From Egibacteraceae bacterium (GTDB lineage Bacteria > Actinomycetota > Nitriliruptoria > Euzebyales > Egibacteraceae): a stretch of 47,066 nucleotides of DNA. Made by a program: the position numbers and the translations under genes. The notes under the pieces are model-generated. The model had not been told where the DNA came from. It did not search any database and was given only the letters and a program-made list of their open reading frames with translations. This document shows, piece by piece, positions 15,529-21,897 of the stretch (position 1 is the first letter of the stretch; every line of letters starts with the position of its first letter). Location of the stretch: assembly GCA_040905805.1 (NCBI GenBank), contig JBBDQS010000093.1, forward strand, positions 1 to 47,066, given 5' to 3'.

Positions 15529-16233
15529 CTAGCTGACAGGCCCAGTCCCCCACCGACGTGGTGTTGGTCGCTGCCTGGTGGTGGAGTAGTGTTCGACGGC
15601 TGCGGTGAGCTCCGTCGGGTCCATCCCGCGGCCGTCGTCGGCGACGCTGATCCGCACGTAGCGTCCGGTTGGCAGTCCGAGGCGGCTGGCTGCTGCGGGC
15701 GGCAGCGACGTTGCGGCCGCGCTGAGGAGGATGCGACCGTCATGCTCGACCGCATCAACCGCATTGGTGAAGAGGTTGCTGACCACGCAGTGCAGTTGTG
15801 GGGCGGAGACGCGGACGTGGGCGGTGGTGCCGTCGAGCCGTGCCTCCAGGTCGATGACGTCGGGCACGAGTTCGGCGAGCCCGCTGCGGAGCTCGCCGAG
15901 CACGCCGAATGGCGTCGATCGACGCGGCCTTCGGTTGCCAGCCGCTGGTGAACGCCTGCAGCTGACGGACCAGGCCGCCCGCGGTGGCCAGGACGGTGTG
16001 GAGGGTATGAGCGGCATCGGCGACCTGCGGCTCTGTGAGCCGGCCTTCAGCAACTCGGTCTGCATGGTCGCGGCGGTGAGGTGGCGATGCAGCAGCACGA
16101 CGGCGGCGTGTCCGGCGGCGTGGAAGTCGGCGCCGTCGTTCACCAGTGCCGAGAGCTCCGCCGCTGCGCCCAGCCGCTCGGTTACCCGCAGGATTTGACG
16201 TCGGGGGGCGGTCGAACAGTCGTGGCGCCTGCG
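15529..16233 (-). pseudogene. GHKL histidine kinase relic
   Basis: Pieces of a kinase occur in three frames: ILRVTERLGAAAELSALVND and VVLLHRHLTAATMQTELLKA, then VADAAHTLHTVLATAGGLVR and QLQAFTSGWQPKAASIDA, then PQLHCVVSNLFTNAVDAVEH (N-box) and YVRISVADDGRGMDPTELTA (G1 box), and finally the G2 box GGGLGLS in yet another frame. At least three frameshifts are required and no proper start exists. It lies directly after the cobalamin-sensor gene on the same strand, so it was probably the output kinase of that operon. Confidence 0.7.
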
Positions 16234-16236
16234 CGT

Positions 16237-17262
16237 TCAGGTGGCGGAGTTCGCCGGCAGCGAAGCGGCGGAGCGGGTCAGTAGTCCGCCAGCCTGCTCC
16301 TGTCCCTGGGCGTGCAGGGCGACACCGAGGGCGTCGAACGTGGGGTCGAGCACGGTTGCTGGAACCCTCCGCGCGGTGAGGATCCCGAGGAGCCAGGACA
16401 GGTACTCCGTCGCGACGCGCTCGTCTCCGGTGAGGACCGTCGCCTCGAGGAACCGAACGGTGTACTCGAGGTCCTCTCGGGTGCGCTGGCGCTGCCGCTC
16501 CTCAGCGCTGCGCAGCCAAGGAAGTCGCCGTTCGAGTTCGTGCTCGGCCTGCTCGGTGATGAGGGTCCGGTCACCACGCAACGTCCGGTAGGACGCGACG
16601 GCGGCTTCGTCTGGCGCTGCCAGCTGTCCGGGGCCGTGCTCGGCCCACCCCTGCAGGACCCGGTCAGTCGCTGCGGCGTCGGCTGCCCACGCGTCCGCGC
16701 CGATCGCGGTGGCGCGGCGGTCGTCGTCACCGAACGCGCGGCCACCGGCAATGCCGGGCACGCCGGCGCGGTGGGCGGCCTCAACGGTTTCCAGCGCGCC
16801 AGGCAGCGTCATCGGGATGGCGCAGCTGACCGCGACGGCCAGGGGTCGGGTTTCCTCGAGGTGGCGCTGGAGGTCACGAGCGGGGATGCTGCCGCCGAGG
16901 AACTGGGCGTCCCAGCGGCGCGCTCGCAGACCGTCGGTCAGCATGCGGGCCGGCAGCGTGTGCCATTCGCCCTCGGCGCACACGACGAGTAGCGGGCGCG
17001 ACAGCACCGGTTCGCTGGTATGTGCAGCCACGGCGGCGGCTACCCGGTCGGTGATGGCGGTCGCGGCGTGCTCGTCGGCGACCGTCCATTCGTTGCTGGC
17101 CCATCGCTCACCGACCTCTCGTTGTGCGCCGGCGAGCATGCCGAGGACCTGCTCCGTTCCCGCACCGGCCGTGAGCGCACCCAGCGCCACACCCATCGCG
17201 GCGGCAAGGTCGCGCCGCTCCAGGCAGGCCAGGTACTCCGCGGTTGGCGACAGCGCGCTCAC
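16237..17262 (-). CDS. cobalamin-binding sensor protein (CarH/LitR-like B12 module without HTH)
   Basis: 341 residues. The N-terminal four-helix B12-binding-2 domain contains W-ASNEWTVAD-EH (Wx9EH), the light-sensing cap motif of CarH/LitR photoreceptors. The Rossmann B12-binding domain follows with GEWHTLPARMLTDGLRARRW, where His matches the lower axial ligand of E/DxHxxG proteins, then FLGGSIPARDLQRHLEETRP and AGVPGIAGGRAFG. Instead of an N-terminal MerR-type HTH there is a C-terminal helical region (from about 225 to 341; REDLEYTVRFLEATVLTGDE) of unknown role. It begins at GTG 17262 overlapping the upstream stop. Light- or B12-dependent signalling to the (now broken) downstream kinase is inferred. 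Confidence 0.82.
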   Translation of the reverse strand: MSALSPTAEYLACLERRDLAAAMGVALGALTAGAGTEQVLGMLAGAQREVGERWASNEWTVADEHAATAITDRVAAAVAAHTSEPVLSRPLLVVCAEGEWHTLPARMLTDGLRARRWDAQFLGGSIPARDLQRHLEETRPLAVAVSCAIPMTLPGALETVEAAHRAGVPGIAGGRAFGDDDRRATAIGADAWAADAAATDRVLQGWAEHGPGQLAAPDEAAVASYRTLRGDRTLITEQAEHELERRLPWLRSAEERQRQRTREDLEYTVRFLEATVLTGDERVATEYLSWLLGILTARRVPATVLDPTFDALGVALHAQGQEQAGGLLTRSAASLPANSAT

Positions 17263-17612
17263 CGGGCCACCACCCTGAGCAGTCGCACGCCGGCAGGACG
17301 TGGCCCGTCCGGTCCGTCGGGGATGCGCGCATGAGACCGGCGGTGCGCCTCGCTACGCATGTAGGCGGAGAAGTGCTCCTTGGTCTCCCACCACGACACC
17401 ATCAGGTAACCGCCCCCCTCGCGCTCGTCGCGCCACACCTGCAGGTCGAGGAAGCCCGGCCACCCGTCCACCTCTCCGAGCCGGTCACCGAATGCCGCCT
17501 CCAGTGCCTTCTCGCCACCAGCAGAGACGGCGATCTCGCTCATCACCACGAAGGGCGCGTCCGGCCCCGCCGAGTCGGCAGGCTGCGGCAGCCGCTGTGT
17601 CATCGTGCTCAT
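17259..17612 (-). CDS. antibiotic biosynthesis monooxygenase-fold protein
   Basis: 117 residues with the ABM dimeric alpha/beta-barrel pattern: FVVMSEIAVSAGGEKALEAA, GEVDGWPGFLDLQVWRDE, then GGGYLMVSWWETKEHFSAYM and RSEAHRRSHARIPDG. The WWETKEHFxAYM and S-x-AH pattern resembles IsdG/MhuD-type heme-degrading enzymes as well as generic quinol monooxygenases; I cannot choose between them. It is coupled at both ends (ATGA with the GGDEF gene, GTGA with the B12 sensor). Confidence 0.82.
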   Translation of the reverse strand: MSTMTQRLPQPADSAGPDAPFVVMSEIAVSAGGEKALEAAFGDRLGEVDGWPGFLDLQVWRDEREGGGYLMVSWWETKEHFSAYMRSEAHRRSHARIPDGPDGPRPAGVRLLRVVAR

Positions 17613-18448
17613 GTGGTCTCCTGGCCTGCGATCTTGATCCGGTCACGGCCCGCTTCCTTTGCCCGGTACAGCGCTGCGTCCGCAACGGCGAGCGCGGTCT
17701 CCACTCCGTCCTCGCCTACGTCGGCGACGCCGGCCGAGAAGGTCACCGGAAGCGATCGGACCGCCAGCCAGCGCGTGCGAACCCGTCCGAGCACCCCGGC
17801 TGCCGTCGGTCCGTCGGTGGACGGCAGGTACAGCATGAACTCCTCACCGCCCATGCGGCACGCGACGTCTGCCTCGCGGATGCTGCCGCGCAGGCATTCG
17901 GCGAAGTCCCGCAGCACCCGGTCGCCGGCCTCGTGGCCGTGCGTGTCGTTGAGCGCCTTGAAGTGGTCGAGGTCGAGCATCGCGACGGTATCGCCATCAT
18001 GGCCCTGGATGTACACGCCCGCCGAGCCGCGCCGGTTGAGCAATCCCGTGAGGGGGTCCACCGCGGCGTCGTGCTCGGACCGGGTCGCCTTGTCCAGGCG
18101 GGACACGACCGCGCGGACGTCTTCCAACAGACCGGGCAGGTGGGTTTCGAGGTGCAGCCGTGCGGCGCTGTAGGGATCGGCGGCGGGCAGCAGCGGCTCG
18201 GGCAGCACCCCCATGCTGAGGTCCATCGGCAGGACGTGCTCGTTTTCCAGCGTGGCGGGCACCGTGCGGCCGCCGAGTCCGTACACGAGCCCCACCAGCT
18301 CGCTCACTGCCTCCTCCGGCGTCGTGGCGCGCAGCAGCCGGCGCAGAACCTGCTGCACCAGTGTCACGGCGGCCGCCTCGGTGACCGGGCCAGCCATCGC
18401 CACGTCCGGGGGGACGAAGTCCTCCACTATCCGACCATCTCCTCCCAA
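17609..18448 (-). CDS. GGDEF diguanylate cyclase
   Basis: 279 residues, soluble. The N-terminal about 120 residues are helical and may sense a ligand (VTLVQQVLRRLLRATTPEEA, then ELVGLVYGLGGRTVP). The GGDEF domain begins DPLTGLLNRRG, with VAMLDLDHFKALNDTHGHEA and the active site CRMGGEEFMLYLP (GGEEF, an active variant), ending ALAVADAALYRAKEAGRDRI. It should make cyclic-di-GMP. No RxxD inhibitory site is evident just before GGEEF. It is the first gene of an operon with the ABM and cobalamin-sensor genes, so c-di-GMP output linked to light, B12 or heme is inferred. Confidence 0.9.
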   Translation of the reverse strand: MGGDGRIVEDFVPPDVAMAGPVTEAAAVTLVQQVLRRLLRATTPEEAVSELVGLVYGLGGRTVPATLENEHVLPMDLSMGVLPEPLLPAADPYSAARLHLETHLPGLLEDVRAVVSRLDKATRSEHDAAVDPLTGLLNRRGSAGVYIQGHDGDTVAMLDLDHFKALNDTHGHEAGDRVLRDFAECLRGSIREADVACRMGGEEFMLYLPSTDGPTAAGVLGRVRTRWLAVRSLPVTFSAGVADVGEDGVETALAVADAALYRAKEAGRDRIKIAGQETT

Positions 18449-18458
18449 GGCTGTTCGG

Positions 18459-18936
18459 TCATGTCATGCTCGGCTCCCGAATGTCAGTGTCGACCGGCGG
18501 CCGTTCCCGGGACATAGGCAAAAGGGACGACTTCTCCCCCGCGGCCATCCGCCGGGCGAGCGCGATCTCGAACGCGCGCTCGCCAGTCGCGAGCGGGGGC
18601 ACCCCATTCGGGGGCGAACGGGGTCGAACATCCGATCCTCCGCGAGCAGGCCATAAGGAGCGTAGCAGCGCCAGACGAGCTCCTCCTGCAACGTCACCAT
18701 GCGCGCTCGCAACGACTTCGCCCGTTCCGCGTTCGCATGGAGCACCGCTCGCGTCGGGACCTCGCCCTCCGCCACCGCCGTTGGGAGCACCCCGGCGAGT
18801 TCCTGCGCCGCACCGTCCAACAACCGCGCCAGCTCCAACGGCCGCCCACCGGCAATGGGAACTGCTTGAACACCTTACCGCCGCGATCCAGCACAAAGTG
18901 GTTGTGTGTCGCAACCTCCGCGAACACGATCGACAA
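18459..18936 (-). pseudogene. PglX-type (BREX) DNA methyltransferase C-terminal relic
   Basis: Fragments in three frames give the C-terminus of PglX-like proteins: SIVFAEVATHNHFVLDRGGK then VFKQ, next ELARLLDGAAQELAGVLPTA and RARMVTLQEELVWRCYAPYG with LLAEDRMF, and finally TGERAFEIALARRMAAGEKS. The region normally between GGKVF and the LPLPVG segment is missing (internal deletion). At least two frameshifts and loss of the whole catalytic half make this a dead remnant of a BREX-type phage defence locus. Confidence 0.65.
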
Positions 18937-18951
18937 CGGCGTCCGAAACCT

Positions 18952-19474
18952 CTACGAGATGGTCGCCAGCAGGGCCGCCACGACGGGCCAGGCGAGGACC
19001 GGCACGACGAGCACCATCAGCGCTGAGCTGAGGGCGTGGACGGCTGCGGCTGTTGGTCGAGGAGCAGGTCGAGCAGTCCCAGGCCGATGTCGTACTGCGC
19101 TTCGTGGCCTGCGAGGAACGCGCCGGCGTTGGACACGACGGCGATCCCGAGGCCGTCGGCGTCGGGTGCGAGCAGGATGTGGGCGACACCGGCGTCGTCG
19201 TACGCCAGCTCGACCGGGCGCCACCGTCCGAACCACTGCTGGTGACCGGTCGCCAGGTCGGCTGCGCGTGGGTCGTCGGCGGCGGCGAACGAGCCGGTCA
19301 TCCCCGGCGGGTCGAACACACGGTCGGCGAGCTCGTCGGCGAAGGCCCGGCCGGTGACCTGCTCGGTCACGGCGGCCGGCAGCATCACGCCGGCGTTGCT
19401 GTAGTTGAAGCCCTCCCCCGGTGCAGCCGCGAGCCGGCGGGACAGCAGCTCGTCGATGCGGGCTAGCCGTGGTA
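18952..19474 (-). pseudogene. class C beta-lactamase-like serine hydrolase relic
   Basis: The frame contains ARIDELLSRRLAAAPGEGFN then YSNAGVMLPAAVTEQVTGRA (YSN is the Y-x-N motif), FADELADRVFDPPGMTGSFA and DADGLGIAVVSNAGAFLAGH. The SxxK N-terminal half is absent and no start is present. A frameshift near 19020 separates the body from a C-terminal membrane segment (LMVLVVPVLAWPVVAALLA). Confidence 0.6.
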
Positions 19475-19700
19475 TCCCACGATCTGCTGCGGGGAGCGGT
19501 CGCGTTCGCCCGAGAAGGCGGTGCGCCCGCCATCGAGGGCTACCCGGTCGGCAACCGTGGCGCGAAGGTTGACCTCACGATGGCCTACGTGGGGACACGC
19601 GGACTGTTCGAGCAGGCCGGGTTGTCAGGGCGTCAGACACCGACTCGGTCCTCAACGGCTTTCCTCGCATCCTCATGCGGCTGGAACTGCCCTGACGGCA
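19475..19700 (+). pseudogene. GNAT acetyltransferase C-terminal relic
   Basis: HDLLRGAVAFAREGGAPAIE then GYPVGNRGAKVDLTMAYVGT and RGLFEQAG are the C-terminal half of a GNAT. After a one-base shift the end reads ASDTDSVLNGFPRILMRLEL and stops at about 19697. The N-terminus and acetyl-CoA site are missing. Confidence 0.55.
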
Positions 19701-19745
19701 CCAAGGAACTGGTCGCCGTGGTCGATGGCCACCGTGAGTCCACGC
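19690..19745 (+). mobile_element. IS256-family transposase scrap
   Basis: The short frame PDGTKELVAVVDGHRES matches the strongly conserved KELLAVxDGxRES block of mutator/IS256 transposases. Nothing else of the element remains; it marks an old insertion or deletion junction. Confidence 0.45.
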
Positions 19746-19747
19746 GC

Positions 19748-20125
19748 TCAGATCCGCGGCTCGGTGCCAGCCTCCAGGCGTTGAGCGATGATGCTCACCT
19801 CGTCGAGCTCTCCTGCCGCTACCGCCATGATCAGGTCGTAGGCGGCGTCGTTGGTGAGGGTGAGCCGGAGACCGTTGACCCCGTAGAAGGCGATAACGCT
19901 CGCCAGGCCCAGGCGCTTGTTGCCGTCGACGAGCGCATGGTTGCAGACCAGGGAGTGCAGCAACGCTGCGGCCTTCTCATGCAGCGTTGAATACGCCGCT
20001 GCGCCGAAGGCGCTGGCGGCTGGCCGGGCTGCGGCGGCCTCCAGCAACCCGGCGTCGCGTACCTCGACCGCAGGCAGAACGCGCTCCGCGATCTGCAGGA
20101 ATTCCTCGAGCTCGAGGAGGATCAC
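19748..20125 (-). CDS. doc: Doc/Fic-family toxin (second copy)
   Basis: 125 residues with the Fic motif HALVDGNKRLGLASVIAFYG, preceded by LLEAAAARPAASAFGAAAYS and followed by AAYDLIMAVAAGELDEV. It has the complete Doc layout and length. It shares only family-level features with the copy at 7025-7432, so the two modules arrived separately. GTG start at 20125 in a GTGA overlap with the antitoxin. The stop sits 3 bases from the IS256 scrap. Confidence 0.9.
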   Translation of the reverse strand: MILLELEEFLQIAERVLPAVEVRDAGLLEAAAARPAASAFGAAAYSTLHEKAAALLHSLVCNHALVDGNKRLGLASVIAFYGVNGLRLTLTNDAAYDLIMAVAAGELDEVSIIAQRLEAGTEPRI

Positions 20126-20325
20126 CGACCGAGACGCTCGAGCGCCTCGGCATAGCGAGGCAGTTCCGCATCGAGCACGTGGTTCAGCAGCTCCTGCCTG
20201 CTCGTGCGTTCGATGTACTCGCGCACAGCTTGGCGGGCGACCTCCTGCATCGATCGGCCCTCCCGCAAGGCACGGCGCCGCAGCGCCTCTGCCTCATGCT
20301 CATCGAGTCGCAACGTCATCGCCAT
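20122..20325 (-). CDS. ribbon-helix-helix antitoxin of the second Doc module
   Basis: 67 residues from ATG 20325: AMTLRLDEHEAEALRRRALR, then GRSMQEVARQAVREYIERTS and a toxin-binding tail LLNHVLDAELPRYAEALERL. Longer frames run into the divergent SDR gene and lack protein-like sequence. Autoregulation through the repeats just upstream is likely. Confidence 0.87.
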   Translation of the reverse strand: MAMTLRLDEHEAEALRRRALREGRSMQEVARQAVREYIERTSRQELLNHVLDAELPRYAEALERLGR

Positions 20326-20334
20326 GGGCTCGAA

Positions 20335-20353
20335 GATACCACAACTGATACCA
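20335..20353. promoter_or_regulatory. direct repeats GATACCA with 12-base period
   Basis: GATACCA occurs at 20335-20341 and 20347-20353, 10 bases upstream of the antitoxin start, in an AT-richer pocket. Ribbon-helix-helix dimers bind paired short sites, so this is the candidate operator of the second Doc module. Confidence 0.5.
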
Positions 20354-20461
20354 ACCGCGATCTGCTGCCGGCGATCGCCGCAGTGACCGCCCACGGCTGG
20401 CTGGACGCTCTGGCCCGACCCCGAAGATGTCCCCCCGGCGTCGGGTGGGCACACTGCGGGC

Positions 20462-21388
20462 ATGTGGACCGAAGCGGACGTCCCTGACCAGACCGGCCGC
20501 GTGGCGGTCGTGACCGGCGCGAACGGGGGGCTGGGCCTGGAGCTCACCCGCGCGCTCGCGCAGGCGGGCGCCACGGTCGTGATGGCCGCGCGCGACCAGG
20601 ACAAGGCCCGCGCCGCCCGCCGGCAGGTCGCCGAGGCCGTGCCGGGCGCCGAGCTCGACGTCCGCGAGCTCGACCTCGCGTCGCTGGCCTCCGTACGGGC
20701 CTGCGCCGCGGGCATCGTCGAGGACCACCCCGAGCTCGATCTGCTCGTCAACAACGCTGGGATCATGGCCATCCCGGAGCGGGAGACCGCCGACGGCTTC
20801 GAGGCCCAGCTCGGGGTCAACCACCTCGGCCACTTCGCGCTGACGCGACTCCTGATGCCCGCGCTGCTCACCACACCGGCGTCCCGGGTGGTCGCCGTCA
20901 CGAGCGTCGCCCGCCACGTCGGGCGTGCGGTCGACCCGGCCAACCCGCACCTGCGCGGCCGCTACCACCCCTGGCGGGCGTATGGCCAGTCAAAGCTCGC
21001 GAACCTGCACTTCGCGCTGGAGCTGCACCGCCGGTTGGAGAAAGCCGGGGCAGCGACGCGCAGTCTCGCCGCGCACCCCGGGCTGACCCACACCGACCTC
21101 CAGTCACGCAGCGTCGAGGCCAGCCAGGGGGGTGCGAGCCAGCGGTTCTGGCAGGCGATGGCGCACGGAACCGGCATGACGCCGCGCCAAGGCGCGCTCG
21201 CGCTGCTGCGGGCAGCCACCGATCCCGCAGCTCGTGGCGGCGAGCTCTACGCGCCCCGGTGGGGAACCGTGGGAGCCCCGGTGCGTCGCCCCGTCGTGCG
21301 TCCGGCGGGACGTGCCGGCGCGACGCTCTGGGCGATCTCCGAACAGGAGACCAAGACGCCTTTCGCCATCGACCAGCTCGTCAGGTGA
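20462..21388 (+). CDS. short-chain dehydrogenase/reductase
   Basis: 308 residues. Cofactor motif VAVVTGANGGLGLELTRALA (TGxxxGxG), MAARDQDKARAARRQ after strand two (suggesting NADP preference from the Arg), LDLLVNNAGIMAIPE, and the catalytic YGQSK (YxxxK) with an upstream Ser in VAVTSVARHVG. Closely resembles retinol-dehydrogenase-like or oxidoreductase SDRs of actinobacteria. Substrate unknown. This gene marks the start of the well-preserved part of the window. Confidence 0.9.
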   Translation: MWTEADVPDQTGRVAVVTGANGGLGLELTRALAQAGATVVMAARDQDKARAARRQVAEAVPGAELDVRELDLASLASVRACAAGIVEDHPELDLLVNNAGIMAIPERETADGFEAQLGVNHLGHFALTRLLMPALLTTPASRVVAVTSVARHVGRAVDPANPHLRGRYHPWRAYGQSKLANLHFALELHRRLEKAGAATRSLAAHPGLTHTDLQSRSVEASQGGASQRFWQAMAHGTGMTPRQGALALLRAATDPAARGGELYAPRWGTVGAPVRRPVVRPAGRAGATLWAISEQETKTPFAIDQLVR

Positions 21389-21394
21389 GGATCC

Positions 21395-21454
21395 TCACAG
21401 GAAGATCACGAGCAGGATGATGATCAGGATCAGGGTGCCGATGCCGATGTACAC
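21395..21454 (-). CDS. 19-residue hydrophobic microprotein
   Basis: GTG at 21454 is preceded by AAGGAG at an 8-base spacing and opens MYIGIGTLILIIILLVIFL, followed by TGA. It is a single transmembrane segment with no soluble part. Similar tiny hydrophobic proteins are common in actinobacteria, but I know no function. The sharp ribosome-binding site and clean hydrophobic composition argue for a real gene despite its size. Confidence 0.55.
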   Translation of the reverse strand: MYIGIGTLILIIILLVIFL

Positions 21455-21525
21455 GGGGGACTCCTTCGCGGGAGGCAGGGACCACTTCTCCCTACCCCGC
21501 CCCGGACACCCCTGAACGTGTCTCC

Positions 21526-21867
21526 TCAGTCGGGGCGCTGCCAGAAACCGAGCTGGTTGCCCCACGGGTCGGTGAACGGCAGCCAGGCGCCGCCCTCGAC
21601 GTCTTGGGGCTGCACCGTGTCCATGGGGACCTTGAGGCGCTTCAACCGGCGACGGGTGGCCGCGACATCGGGACTGGCCAGCGCCAGCTCGACACCCGGT
21701 TTACGGGCACGCACCAGGCTGACCCGCTGCCCGCCCGCGTCCATCTCGGCGATGCGCTCACCCGCGTGCTCCACCGTACGGACGTGCTCGAATCCGCAGG
21801 CGTCGACGTAGAACGCCACCGCGTCATCGACATCACCCACGTGGATGATCACTTCCGAGATCGTCAC
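21526..21867 (-). CDS. glyoxalase/bleomycin-resistance (VOC) family protein
   Basis: 113 residues: ISEVIIHVGDVDDAVAFYVD (beta-alpha with His ligand position), CGFEHVRTVEHAGERIAEMD, RVSLVRARKPGVELALASPD, and the second module with LPFTDPWGNQLGFWQRPD. Metal-binding His/Glu positions are partly present. A GTG start at 21867 with AAAGGG upstream is preferred; an ATG at 21894 would add nine residues. Substrate unknown. Confidence 0.82.
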   Translation of the reverse strand: MTISEVIIHVGDVDDAVAFYVDACGFEHVRTVEHAGERIAEMDAGGQRVSLVRARKPGVELALASPDVAATRRRLKRLKVPMDTVQPQDVEGGAWLPFTDPWGNQLGFWQRPD

Positions 21868-21897
21868 CCTCCATGCCCTTTCACCGCGACCCATGCC

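Noticed and set aside
16200-16240. In-frame TGA joining the cobalamin sensor to the kinase relic, as a third selenocysteine site
   Set aside because: No cysteine motif is expected there, the cobalamin protein ends naturally, and the downstream kinase is frameshifted at several places.
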